Part shown: piece after piece, positions 36,845 to 50,002 of the stretch
How positions within the stretch are numbered: the stretch's first letter is position 1
How the letters are laid out: the number at the start of each line of letters is the position of its first letter
DNA from: Isoperla grammatica
Taxonomy: Eukaryota; Arthropoda; Insecta; Plecoptera; Perlodidae
Length of the DNA stretch: 64,000 bases
NCBI GenBank assembly: GCA_945910005.1
Contig: OX246743.1
Location: 11,204,587 to 11,268,586 of the forward strand
Direction: 5' to 3'
The notes under the pieces: generated by a model
The model's input: the letters and a program-made list of their open reading frames with translations, nothing else
Databases searched by the model: none
What the model was told of the DNA's origin: nothing
Position numbers and translations under genes: made by a program

Positions 36845-39800
36845 CAATAAAACGCCTAACAATCTCCCCAATGTGGCTCTCGTCACACCGTCATACTTGC
36901 GGCCCTCTTTGCAATCAAAACGCCTAACAATCTCCCCAATGTGGCTCTCGTCACACCTTCATACTTGCGGCCCTCTTTTTAATCCAAGCGCCTAACAATC
37001 TCCCCGATGTGGCTCTCGTCACTCCGCCATACTTGCGGCCCTCTTTGCAATCCAAGCGCCTAACAATCTCGCCACTTCGCCATTCTTGCGGCCCTCTTTT
37101 TAATCCAAGCGTCTAACAATCTCCCCAATGTGGCTCTCGTCACTCCACCATACTTGCGGCCCTCTTTGCAATCAAAACGCCCAACAATCTCCCCAATGTG
37201 GCTTTCGGCACTCCATCATACTTGCGGCCCTCTTTACAATCCAAGTGCCTTAAATCTCCCCAATGTGGCTCTCGCCACTCCGCCATACTTGCGGCCCTCT
37301 TTTGCAATCCAAGCGCCTAACAATCTCCCCAATGTCTCTCTCGTCACTCCACCATACTTGCGGCCCTTTTTGCAATCAGAGCGCCTCATTATCTCCCCGA
37401 TGCGGCTCTCGCCACTCCGTCATACTTGCGGCCCTCTTTGCAATCCAAGCGCCTAACAATCTCCCCAATGTTGCTCTCGTCACTCCACCATACTTGCGGC
37501 CCTCTTTGCAATCCAAGCGCCTTACAAACTCCCCAATGTGGATCTCGTCACTCCGTCATACTTGCGGCCCTATTTTCAATCAAAACGCCTTACAATCTCC
37601 CCAATGTGGCTCTCGTCACTCGGTCATACTTGCGGCCCTCTTTGCAATCCAAGCGCCTTACAATCTCCCCAATGTGGCTCTCGTCACACCGCCAAACTTG
37701 CGGCCCTCTTTGCAATCCAAGCGCTTTACAATCTCCCTAGTGTTGCTCTCGTCATTTCGTTAGACTTGCGGCCCTCTTTGCAATCCAAGCGCCTAACAAT
37801 CTCCCCAATGTGGCTCTCGTCACACCGTCATACTTGCGGCCCTCTTTGCAATCCAAGAGCCTCACAATCTCCCCAAGGTGGCACTTTCACTCCGTCACTC
37901 TTGCGGCCCTGTTTGCAATCCAAGCGCCTTACAATCTCCCTAATGTGGCTCTCGTCACACCGCCATACTCGTGGCCCTCTTTGCAATCAGAGCGCCTAAC
38001 AATCGCCTTACAATCTCCCCAATGTGGCTCTCGGCACTCCATTATACTTGCGGCCCTCTTTGCAATCCAAGTGCCTAACATCTCCCCAATGTAGCTCTCG
38101 CCACTCCGTCATACTTGCGGCCCTCTTTGCAATCCAAGCGCCTTACAAACTCCCCAATGTGGCTCTCGTCACACCGTCATACTTGCGGCCCTCTTTGCAA
38201 TCCAAGCGCCTAACAAACTCCCCAATGTGGCTCTCGTCACCTTGTCATACTTGCGGCCCTCTTTGCAATCCAAGCGCCTAACAATCTCCCCAATGTGGCT
38301 CTCATCACTTAAACATACTTGCGGCCCTCTTTGCCATCCAAGCGCCTAACAATCTCCCCAATGTGGCTCTCGTCACTCGGTCATACTTGCGGCCCTCTTT
38401 GCAATCCAAGCGCCTTACAATCTCCCCAATGTGGCTCTCGTCACACCGCCATACTTGCGGCCCTCTTTGCAATCCAAGAGCCTCCCAATCTCCCCAAGGT
38501 GGCACTTTCACTCCGTCACTCTTGCGGCCCTCTTTGCAATCCAAGCGCCTTACAATCTCCCCAATGTGGCTCTCGTCACACTGCCATACTCGCGGCCCTC
38601 TTTGCAATCAGAGCGCCTAACAATCGCCTTACAATCTCCCCAATGTGGCTCTCGGCACTCCACCATACTTGCGGCCCTCTTTGCAATCCAAGTGCCTAAC
38701 ATCTCCCCAATGTGGCTCTCGCCACTCCACCATACTCGCGGCCCTCTTTTGCAATCCAAGCGCGTAACAATCTCCCCAATGTGTCTCTATTCACTCCACA
38801 ATACTTGCGGCCCTCTTTGCAATCAGAGCGCCTAATTATCTCCCCGATGCGGCTCTCGCCACTCCGTCATACTTGCGGCCCTCTTTGCAATCAAAGCGCC
38901 TAACAATCTCCCCAGTTGGGCTCTCACCACTCCGTCATACTTGCGGCCCTCTTTTCAATCCAAGCGTCTAACAATCTCCCCAGTGTTGCTCTCGCCACTC
39001 CGTCATACTTGCGGCCCTCTTTGCAATCCAAGCGCCTAACAATCTCCCCAATGTGGCTCTCGTCACTCCACCATACCTGCGGCCCTCTTTGCAATCCAAG
39101 CGCCTTACAAACTCCCCAATGTGGCTCTCGTCACTCCGTCATAATTGCGGCCCTCTTTGCAATCCAAGCGCCTTACAAACTCCCCAATGTGTCTCTCGTC
39201 ACTCCGTCATACTTGCGGCCCTCTTTGCAATCCAAGCGCCTAACAATCTCCCCAATGTGGCTCTCACCACTCCACCATACTTGCGGCCCTCTTTGCAATC
39301 CAAGTGCCTAACATCTCCCTAATGTGGCTCTCGCCACTTCGCCATACTTGCGGCCCTCTTTGCAATCCAAGCGCCTAACAATCTCCCCAGTGGGGCTCTC
39401 ACCACTCCGTCATACTTGCGGCCCTCTTTTCAATCCAAGCGTCTAACAATCTCCCCAGTGTTTCTCTCGCCACTCCGTCATACTTGCGGCCCTCTTTGCA
39501 ATCCAAGCGCCTAACAATCTCCCCAATGTGGCTCTCGTCACTCCACCATACCTGCGGCCCTCTTTGCAATCCAAGCGCCTTACAAACTCCCCAATGTGGC
39601 TCTCGTCACTCCGTCATACTTGCGGCCCTCTTTGCAATCCAAGCGCCTTACAAACTCCCCAATGTGGCTCTCGTCACTCCGTCATACTTGCGGCCCTCTT
39701 TGCAATCCAAGCGCCTAACAATCTCTCCAATGTGGCTCTCGTCACTCCGTCATACTTGCGGCCCTCTTTGCAATCCAAGCGCCTTGCAATCTCCCCAATG

Positions 39801-40033
39801 TGGCTCTCGTCACTCCGTCATACTTGCGGCCCTCTTTGCAATCCAAGCGCCTTGCAATCTCCCCAATGTGGCTCTCGTCACACCGCCATACTTGCGGCCC
39901 TCTTTGCAATCAAAACGCCTAACAATCACCCCGATGTGAGCTCTCGCCACTCTGCCATTCTTGCGGCCCTCTTTGCAATCCAAGCGCCTTACAATCTCCC
40001 CAATGTTGCTCTCGTCACACCTTCATACTTGCG
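36845..40033 (+). repeat. Satellite block S6 (3189 bp)
   Basis: Another internally deleted long block. It carries variants not seen nearby, such as 'ctccattatacttg' (about 38040), 'ccaatgtagctctcg' (about 38093), and 'aatcaccccgatgtgag' (about 39926), the last in the otherwise conserved 'gatgtgggctctcg' monomer. Confidence 0.93.
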
Positions 40034-40699
40034 ATCAGATCATATTCTTGGATATTTTTTAAATCCAATGAAAGCCTCTTTTTGGAAATCTATCTATATT
40101 TGGAGTTACAATTACACTAAGAATGAATAGAGTTACAATGAGATTCATACCTGCATACATTGAGAGCAGTGTGTTATTTACCAGTGTAAGCGAGGCAATT
40201 TCTATCGGCTGGCACGGCGTACGCAGTAACGTCGTAGCTTCGAATACTTGAGGTCTGGGGTTCAAAACCCATTACCCCCTATTTTTTTTTTCCACCTATT
40301 TCACACATTTATATCATTTATATCTCAATTTGCGGCGGTTTTATTATCAGATCGTATTCTCATGGATATTTTTTAAATCCAATGAAACCTTCTGTTCGTA
40401 AATCCACATATGTTTCGTTACATGCATACATTGAGAGCCGTGTGTTATCTATACCAGTCTAAGCGATCCAACTTCCATCGTGAGGCATGGCGTACGCGGT
40501 AGCGTCGTGGACTAGTGTTTTAGAGGTCCGGGGTTCGAGACCCGTTACCACCACGATTTTTTTCTTCCATATTCAAAGCAGCAAAGTTGAGAAGGGTTTA
40601 CTAAGGGGAAATTATTTTTTCAAGCGCTCGTAGCTAAAAAACGTGTGGTTCAAATTTGTTTCTGTATTTTCTTTATTTTTTTTGCGTTAATTATCTTGA
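40034..40699 (+). repeat. Spacer 7 (type I)
   Basis: 666 bp. tRNA-like segments at 40208-40279 and 40481-40552. Private changes: 'tagagttacaatg', 'attaccccctat' after unit A, 'aaatccacatatg' and 'ttcaaagcagc'. Confidence 0.9.
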
Positions 40700-41761
40700 C
40701 AATAAAACGCCTAACAATCTCCCCAATGTGGCTCTCGTCACACCGTCAAACTTGCGGCCCTCTTTGCAATCAAAACGCCTAACAATCTCCCCAATGTGGC
40801 TCTCGTCACACCTTCATACTTGCGGCCCTCTTTTTAATCCAAGCGCCTAACAATCTCCCCGATGTGGCTCTCGTCACTCCGCCATACTTGCGGCCCTCTT
40901 TGCAATCCAAGCGCCTAACAATCTCGCCACTTCGCCATTCTTGCGGCCCTCTTTTTAATCCAAGCGTCTTACAATCTCCCCAATGTGGCTCTCGTCACTC
41001 CACCATACTTGCGGCCCTCTTTGCAATCAAAACGCCTAACAATCTCCCCAATGTGGCTCTCGGCACTCCACCATACTTGCGGCCCTCTTTACAATCCAAG
41101 TGCCTTAAATCTCCCCAATGTGGCTCTCGCCACTCCGCCATACTTGCGGCCCTCTTTTGCAATCCAAGCGCCTAACAATCTCCCCAATGTCTCTCTAGTC
41201 ACTCCACCATACTTGCGGCCCTCTTTGCAATCAGAGCGCCTCATTATTTCCCCGATGCGGCTCTCGCCACTCCGTCATACTTGCGGCCCTCTTTGCAATC
41301 CAAGCGCCTAACAATCTCCCCAATGTGGCTCTCGTCACTCCACCATACTTGCGGCCCTCTTTGCAATCCAAGCGCCTTACAATCTCCCCAATGTGGCTCT
41401 CGTCACACCGCCATACTTGCGGCCCTCTTTGCAATCCAAGCGCCTTACAATCTCCCCAATGTGGCTCTCGTCACACCGCCATACGTGCGGCCCTCTTTGC
41501 AATCCAAGCGCCTAACAATCTCTCCAATGTGGCTCTCGCCACTCCGTCATACTTGCGGCCCTCTTTGCAATCCAAGCGCCTTGCAATCTCCCCAATGTGG
41601 CTCTCGTCACACCGCCATACTTGCGGCCCTCTTTGCAATCCAAGCGCCTTACAATCTCCCCAATATGGCTCTCGTCACTCCACCATACTTGCGGCCCTCT
41701 TTGCAATCAAAACGCCTAACAATCTCCCCAATGTGGCTCTCGTCACACCTTCATACTTGCG
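40700..41761 (+). repeat. Satellite block S7 (short, 1062 bp)
   Basis: Same order as S2, S4, S12 and S14 but shorter by 69 bp than the 1131-bp form. The missing unit is the 69-bp monomer with 'gatgtgggctctcgcc' that normally lies before the final two monomers, so exactly one monomer was removed. Confidence 0.93.
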
Positions 41762-42427
41762 ATCAGATCATATTCTTGGATATTTTTTAAATCCAATGAA
41801 AGCCTCTTTTTGGAAATCTATCTATATTTGGAGTTACAATTACACTAAGAATGAATAGAGATACAATGAGATTCATACTTGTATACATTGAGAGCAGTGT
41901 GTTATTTACCAGTGTAAGCGAGGCAATTTTTATCGGCTGGCACGGCGTACGCAGTAACGTCGTAGCTTCGAATACTTGAGGTCTGGGGTTCAAAACCCAT
42001 TACCCCCAATTTTTTTTTTCCACCTATTTCACACATTTACATCATTTATATCTCAATTTGCGGCGGTTTTATTATCAGATCGTATTCTCATGGATATTTT
42101 TTAAATCCAATGAAACCTTCTGTTCGTAAATCCATATATGTTTCGTTACATGCATACATTGAGAGCCGTGTGTTATCTATACCAGTCTAAGCGAGCCAAC
42201 TTCCATCGTGAGGCATGGCGTACGCGGTAGCGTCGTGGACTAGTGTTTAAGAGGTCCGGGGTTCGAGACCCGTTACCACCACGATTTTTTTCTTCCATAT
42301 TCAGAGCAGCAAAGTTGAGAAGGGTTTACTAAGGGGAAATTATTTTTTCAAGCGCTCGTAGCTAAAAAACGTGTGGTTCAAATTTGTTTCTGTATTTTTT
42401 TTATTTTTTTTGCGTTAATTATCTTGA
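41762..42427 (+). repeat. Spacer 8 (type II/type I chimera)
   Basis: 666 bp. Unit A has type II markers ('tgtatac', 'tttttatcgg', 'atttacatc' with diagnostic C at 42040). Unit B has type I markers ('agtctaagcg' with T at 42188, 'ccatcgtgagg') plus 'gcgagccaac' and 'gtgtttaagagg', otherwise seen only in spacer 11. The switch lies between 42041 and 42187. tRNA-like segments at 41936-42007 and 42209-42280. Confidence 0.9.
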
Positions 42428-45400
42428 CAATAAAACGCCGAACAATCTCCCCAATGTGGCTCTCGTCACACCGTCAAACTTGCGGCCCTCTTTGCAATCA
42501 AAACGCCTAACAATCTCCCCAATGTGGCTCTCGTCACACCTTCATACTTGCGGCCCTCTTTGCAATCCAAGCGCCTTACAAACTCCCCAATGTGTCTCTC
42601 GTCACTCCGTCATACTTGCGGCCCTCTTTGCAATCCAAGCGCCTAACAATCTCCCCAATGTGGCTCTCACCACTCCACCATACTTGCGGCCCTCTTTGCA
42701 ATCCAAGTGCCTAACATCTCCCTTATGTGGCTCTCGCCACTTCGCCATACTTGCGGCCCTCTTTGCATTCCAAGCGCCTAACAATCTCCCCAGTGGGGCT
42801 CTCACCACTCCGTCATACTTCCGGCCCTCTTTTCAATCCAAGCGTCTAACAATCTCCCCAGTGTTGCTCTCGCCACTCCGTCATACTTGCGGCCCTCTTT
42901 GCAATCCAAGCGCCTAACAATCTCCCCAATGTGGCTCTCGTCACTCCACCATACCTGCGGCCCTCTTTGCAATCCAAGCGCCTTACAAACTCCCCAATGT
43001 GGTTCTCGTCTCTCCGTCATACTTGCGGCCCTTTTTGCAATCCAAGCGCCTTACAAACTCCCCAATGTGGCTCTCGTCACTCCGTCATACTTGCGGCCCT
43101 CTTTGCAATCCAAGCGCCTAACAATCTCTCCAATGTGGCTCTCGTCACTCCGTCATACTTGCGGCCCTCTTTGCAATCCAAGCGCCTTGCAATCTCCCCA
43201 ATGTGGCTTTCGTCACTCCGTCATACTTGCGGCCCTCTTTGAAATCCAAGCGCCTTGCAATCTCCCCAATGTGGCTCTCGTCACACCGTAACTTGCGGCC
43301 CTATTTGCAATCCAAGCGCCTAACAATCTCCCCAATGTGGCTCTCGTCACTCCACCATACTTGCGGCCCTCTTTGCAATCGAAGTGCCTCATTTCTCCCT
43401 TATGTGGCTCTCGCCACTCCGCCATACTTGCGGCCCTCTTTGTAATCCAAGCGCCTAACAATCTCCCTAATGTGGCTCTCGTCACTCCGTCATACTCCCG
43501 GCCATCTTTGCAATCCAAGTGCCTAACATCTCCCCAATGTGGCTCTCGGCACTCCCCCATACTTGCGGCCCTCTTTGCAATCCAAGTGCCTAACATCTCC
43601 CCAATGTGGCTCTCGCCACTCCGTCATACTTGCGGCCCTCTTTGCAATCCAAGCGCCTTACAAACTCCCCAATGTGGCTCTCGTCACTCCGTCATACTTG
43701 CGGCCCTCTTTGCAATCCAAGCGCCTAACAAACTCCCCAATGTGGCTCTCGTCACCTTGTCATACTTGCGGCCCTCTTTGCAATCCAAGCGCCTAACAAT
43801 CTCCCCAATGTGGCTCTCATCACTTAAACATACTTGCGGCCCTCTTTGCCATCCAAGCGCCTAACAATCTCCCCAATGTGGCTCTCGTCACTCGGTCATA
43901 CTTGCGGCCCTCTTTGCAATCCAAGCGCCTTACAATCTCCTCAATGTGGCTCTCGTCACACCGCCATACTTGCGGCCCTCTCAGCAATCCAAGCGCTTTA
44001 CAATCTCCCTAGAGTTGCTCTCGTCATTTCGTTAGATTTGCGGCCCTCTTTGCAATCCAAGCGCCTAACAATCTCCCCAATGTGGCTCTCGTCACACCGT
44101 CATACTTGCGGCCCTCTTTGCAATCCAAGAGCCTCCCAATCTCCCCAAGGTGGCACTTTCACTCCGTCACTCTTGCGGCCCTCTTTGCAATCCAAGCGCC
44201 TTACAATCTCCCCAATGTGGCTCTCGTCACACTGCCATACTCGCGGCCCTCTTTGCAATCAGAGCGCCTAACAATCGCCTTACAATCTCGCCAATGTGGC
44301 TGTCGGCACTCCCCCATACTTGCGGCCCTCTTTGCAATCCAAGCGCCTTACAATCTCCCCAATATGGCTCTCGTCACTCCACCATACTCGCGGCCCTCTT
44401 TGCAATCAAAACGCCCAACAATCTCCCCAATGTGGCTCTCGGCACTCCACCATACTTGCGGCCCTCTTTGCAATCCAAGTGCCTAACATCTCCCCAATGT
44501 GGCTCTCGCCACTCCGCCATACTCGCGGCCCTCTTTTGCAATCCAAGCGCGTAACAATCTCCCCAATGTGTCTCTATTCACTCCACAATACTTGCGGCCC
44601 TCTTTGCAATCACAGCGCCTAATTATCTCCCCGATGCGGCTCTCGCCACTCCGTCATACTTGCGGCCCTCTTTGCAATCAAAGCGTCTAACAATCTCCCC
44701 AGTGGGGCTCTCACCACTCCGTCATACTTGCGGCCCTCTTTTCAATCCAAGCGTCTAACAATCTCCCAAGTGTTGCTCTCGCCACTCCGTCATACTTGCG
44801 GCCCTCTTTGCAATCCAAGCGCCTAACAATCTCCCCAATGTGGCTCTCGTCACTCCACCATACCTGCGGCACTCTTTGCAATCCAAGCGCCTTACAAACT
44901 CCCCAATGTGGCTCTCGTCACTCCGTCATAATTGCGGCCCTCTTTGCAATCCAAGCGCCTTACAAACTCCCCAATGTGTCTCTCGTCACTCCGTCATACT
45001 TGCGGCCCTCTTTGCAATCCAAGCGCCTAACAATCTCCCCAATGTGGCTCTCATTACTCCACCATACTTGCGGCCCTCTTTGCAATCCAAGTGCCTAACA
45101 TCTCCCTAATGTGGCTCTCGCCACTTCGCCATACTTGCGGCCCTCTTTGCAATCCAAGCGCCTAACAATCTCCCCAGTGGGGCTCTCACCACTCCGTCAT
45201 ACTTGCGGCCCTCTTTTCAATCCAAGCGTCTAACAATCTCCCCAGTGTTTCTCTCGCCACTCCGTCATACTTGCGGCCCTCTTTGCAATCCAAGCGCCTA
45301 ACAATCTCCCCAATGTGGCTCTCGTCACTCCACCATACCTGCGGCCCTCTTTGCAATCCAAGCGCCTTACAAACTCCCCAATGTGGCTCTCGTCACTCCG

Positions 45401-45820
45401 TCATACTTGCGGCCCTCTTTGCAATCCAAGCGCCTTACAAACTCCCCAATGTGGCTCTCGTCACTCCGTCATACTTGCGGCCCTCTTTGCAATCCAAGCG
45501 CCTAACAATCTCTCCAATGTGGTCTCGTCACTCCGTCATACTTGCGGCCCTCTTTGCAATCCAAGCGCCTTGCAATCTCCCCAATGTGGCTCTCGTAACT
45601 CCGTCATACTTGCGGCCCTCTTTGCAATCCAAGCGCCTTGCAATCTCCCCAATGTGGCTCTCGTCACACCGCCATGCTTGCGGCCCTCTTTGCAATCAAA
45701 ACGCCTAACAATCTCCCCGATGTGGGCTCTCGCCACTATGCCATTCTTGCGGCCCTCTTTGCAAATCCAAGCGCCTTACAATCTCCCCAATGTGGCTCTC
45801 GTCACACCTTCATACTTGCG
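42428..45820 (+). repeat. Satellite block S8 (3393 bp, fused block)
   Basis: The first two monomers match the start of a short block; near 42541-42562 it changes to the middle of a long block (compare 27460-30730) and follows that to the end. S11 has the same fusion. It is one base shorter than S11 because of 'gtggtctcgtcact' at about 45521. Other private changes: 'tctcgtaactccg', 'ccatgcttgcgg' and 'cactatgcc' near its right end. Confidence 0.93.
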
Positions 45821-46486
45821 ATCAGATCATATTCTTGGATATTTTTTAAATCCAATGAAAGCCTCTTTTTGGAAATCTATCTATATTTGGAGTTACAATT
45901 ACACTAAGAATGAATAGAGATACAATGAGATTCATACCTGTATACATTGAGAGCAGTGTGTTATTTACCAGTGTAAGCGAGGCAATTTTTATCGGCTGGC
46001 ACGGCGTACGCAGTAACGTCGTAGCTTCGAATACTTGAGGTCTGGGGTTCAAAACCCATTACCCCCAATTTTTTTTTTCCACCTATTTCACACATTTACA
46101 TCATTTATATCTCAATTTGCGGCGGTTTTTTTATCAGATCGTATTCTCATGGATATTTTTTAAATCCAATGAAACCTTCTGTTCGTAAATCCATATATGT
46201 TTCGTTACATGCATACATTGAGAGCCGTGTGTTATCTATACCAGTCCAAGCGATCCAACTTCCATAGTGAGGCATGGCGTACGCGGTAGCGTCGTGGACT
46301 AGTGTTTTAGAGGTCCGGGGTTCGAGACCCTTTACCACCACGATTTTTTTCTTCCATATTCAGAGCAGCAAAGTTGAGAAGGGTTTACTAAGGGGAAATT
46401 ATTTTTTCAAGCGCTCGTAGCTAAAAAACGTGTGGTTCAAATTTGTTTCTGTATTTTTTTTATTTTTTTTGCGTTAATTATCTTAA
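45821..46486 (+). repeat. Spacer 9 (type II)
   Basis: 666 bp, 'atcttaacaataaaacg' subtype. tRNA-like segments at 45995-46066 and 46268-46339. In unit B 'gaccctttacc' replaces 'gacccgttacc', breaking the outer pair of the shifted 4-bp T stem. Confidence 0.9.
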
Positions 46487-49336
46487 CAATAAAACGCCTA
46501 ACAATCTCCCCAATGTGGCTCTCGTCACACCGTCATACTTGCGGCCCTCTTTGCAATCAAAACGCCTAACAATCTCCCCAATGTGGCTCTCGTCACACCT
46601 TCATACTTGCGGCCCTCTTTTTAATCCAAGCGCCTAACAATCTCCCCGATGTGGCTCTCGTCACTCCGCCATACTTGCGGCCCTCTTTGCAATCCAAGCG
46701 CCTAACAATCTCGCCACTTCGCCATTCTTGCGGCCCTCTTTTTAATCCAAGCGTCTAACAATCTCCCCAATGTGGCTCTCGTCACTCCACCATACTTGCG
46801 GCCCTCTTTGCAATCAAAACGCCTAACAATCTCCCCAATGTGGCTTTCGGCACTCCATCATACTTGCGGCCCTCTTTACAATCCAAGTGCCTTAAATCTC
46901 CCCAATGTGGCTCTCGCCACTCCGCCATACTTGCGGCCCTCTTTTGCAATCCAAGCGCCTAACAATCTCCCCAATGTCTCTCTCGTCACTTTACCATACT
47001 TGCGGCCCTTTTTGCAATCAGAGCGCCTCATTATCTCCCCGATGCGGCTCTCGCCACTCCGTCATACTTGCGGCCCTCTTTGCAATCCAAGCGCCTAACA
47101 ATCTCCCCAATGTTGCTCTCGTCACTCCACCATACTTGCGGCCCTCTTTGCAATCCAAGCGCCTTACAAACTCCCCAATGTGGATCTCGTCACTCCGTCA
47201 TACTTGCGGCCCTATTTTCAATCAAAACGCCTTACAATCTCCCCAATGTGGCTCTCGTCACTCGGTCATACTTGCGGCCCTCTTTGCAATCCAAGCGCCT
47301 TACAATCTCCCCAATGTGGCTCTCGTCACACCGCCATACTTGCGGCCCTCTTTGCAATCCAAGCGCTTTACAATCTCCCTAGTGTTGCTCTCGTCATTTC
47401 GTTAGACTTGCGGCCCTCTTTGCAATCCAAGCGCCTAACAATCTCCCCAATGTGGCTCTCGTCACACCGTCATACTTGCGGCCCTCTTTGCAATCCAAGA
47501 GCCTCACAATCTCCCCAAGGTGGCACTTTCACTCCGTCACTCTTGCGGCCCTGTTTGCAATCCAAGCGCCTTACAATCTCCCTAATGTGGCTCTCGTCAC
47601 ACCGCCATACTCGCGGCCCTCTTTGCAATCAGAGCGCCTAACAATCGCCTTACAATCTCCCCAATGTGGCTCTCGGCACTCCACCATACTTGCGGCCCTC
47701 TTTGCAATCCAAGTGCCTAACATCTCCCCAATGTGGCTCTCGCCACTCCGTCATACTTGCGGCCCTCTTTGCAATCCAAGCGCCTTACAAACTCCCCAAT
47801 ATGGCTCTCGTCACTCCGTCATACTTGCGGCCCTCTTTGCAATCCAAGCGCCTAACAAACTCCCCAATGTGGCTCTCGTCACCTTGTCATAGTTGCGGCC
47901 CTCTTTGCAATCCAAGCGCCTAACAATCTCCCCAATGTGGCTCTCATCACTTAAACATACTTGCGGCCCTCTTTGCCATCCAAGCGCCTAACAATCTCCC
48001 CAATGTGGCTCTCGTCACTCGGTCATACTTGCGGCCCTCTTTGCAATCCAAGCGCCTAACAATCTCCCCAATGTGGCTCTCGTCACACCGTCATACTTGC
48101 GGCCCTCTTTGCAATCCAAGAGCCTCCCAATCTCCCCAAGGTGGCACTTTCACTCCGTCACTCTTGCGGCCCTCTTTGCAATCCAAGCGCCTTACAATCT
48201 CCCCAATGTGGCTCTCGTCACACTGCCATACTCGCGGCCCTCTTTGCAATCAGAGCGCCTAACAATCGCCTTACAATCTCCCCAATGTGGCTGTCGGCAC
48301 TCCCCCATACTTGCGGCCCTCTTTGCAATCCAAGCGCCTTACAATCTCCCCAATATGGCTCTCGTCACTCCACCATACTCGCGGCCCTCTTTGCAATCAA
48401 AACGCCCAACAATCTCCCCAATGTGGCTCTCGGCACTCCACCATACTTGCGGCCCTCTTTGCAATCAAAACGCCTAACAATCTCCCCAATGTGTCTCTAT
48501 TCACTCCACAATACTTGCGGCCCTCTTTGCAATCAGAGCGCCTAATTATCTCCCCGATGCGGCTCTCGCCACTCCGTCATACTTGCGGCCCTCTTTGCAA
48601 TCAAAGCGCCTAACAATCTCCCCAGTGGGGCTCTCACCACTCCGTCATACTTGCGGCCCTCTTTGCAATCCAAGCGCCTAACAATCTCCCCAGTGGGGCT
48701 CTCACCACTCCGTCATACTTGCGGCCCTCTTTTCAATCCAAGCGTCTAACAATCTCCCCAGTGTTTCTCTCGCCACTCCGTCATACTTGCGGCCCTCTTT
48801 GCAATCCAAGCGCCTAACAATCTCCCCAATGTGGCTCTCGTCACTCCACCATACCTGCGGCCCTCTTTGCAATCCAAGCGCCTTACAAACTCCCCAATGT
48901 GGCTCTCGTCACTCCGTCATACTTGCGGCCCTCTTTGCAATCCAAGCGCCTTACAAACTCCCCAATGTGGCTTTCGTCACTCCGTCATACTTGCGGCCCT
49001 CTTTGCAATCCAAGCGCCTAACAATCTCTCCAATGTGGCTCTCGTCACTCCGTCATACTTGCGGCCCTCTTTGCAATCCAAGCGCCTTGCAATCTCCCCA
49101 ATGTGGCTCTCGTCACTCCGTCATACTTGCGGCCCTCTTTGCAATCCAAGCGCCTTGCAATCTCCCCAATGTGGCTCTCGTCACACCGCCATACTTGCGG
49201 CCCTCTTTGCAATCAAAACGCCTAACAATCTCCCCGATGTGGGCTCTCGCCACTCTGCCATTCTTGCGGCCCTCTTTGCAATCCAAGCGTCTTACAATCT
49301 CCCCAATGTGGCTCTCGTCACACCTTCATACTTGCG
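46487..49336 (+). repeat. Satellite block S9 (2850 bp)
   Basis: Deletion derivative of the long block with the same length and monomer order as S13, 12200 bp downstream. It differs from S5 by loss of two monomers (near 48040), and it keeps the base S5 has lost near 33298. Confidence 0.93.
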
Positions 49337-50002
49337 ATCAGATCATATTCTTGGATATTTTTTAAATCCAATGAAAGCCTCTTTTTGGAAATCTATCTAT
49401 ATTTGGAGTTACAATTACACTAAGAATGAATAGAGATACAATGAGATTCATACCTGTATACATTGAGAGCAGTGTGTTATTTACCAGTGTAAGCGAGGCA
49501 ATTTTTATCGGCTGGCACGGCGTACGCAGTAACGTCGTAGCTTCGAATACTTGAGGTCTGGGGTTCAAAACCCATTACCCCCAATTTTTTTTTTCCACCT
49601 ATTTCACACATTTACATCATTTATATCTCAATTTGCGGCGGTTTTATTATCAGATCGTATTCTCATGGATATTTTTTAAATCCAATGAAACCTTCTGTTC
49701 GTAAATCCATATATGTTTCGTTACATGCATACATTGAGAGCCGTGTGTTATCTATACCAGTCCAAGCGATCCAACTTCCAAAGTGAGGCATGGCGTACGC
49801 GGTAGCGTCGTGGACTAGTGTTTTAGAGGTCCGGGGTTCGAGACCCGTTACCACCACGATTTTTTTCTTCCATATTCAGAGCAGCAAAGTTGAGAAGGGT
49901 TTACTAAGGGGAAATTATTTTTTCAAGCGCTCGTAGCTAAAAAACGTGTGGTTCAAATTTGTTTCTGTATTTTTTTTATTTTTTTTGCGTTAATTATCTT
50001 GA
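49337..50002 (+). repeat. Spacer 10 (type II)
   Basis: 666 bp. tRNA-like segments at 49511-49582 and 49784-49855. Private 'ccaaagtgagg' just before the unit B tRNA-like segment. Confidence 0.9.
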
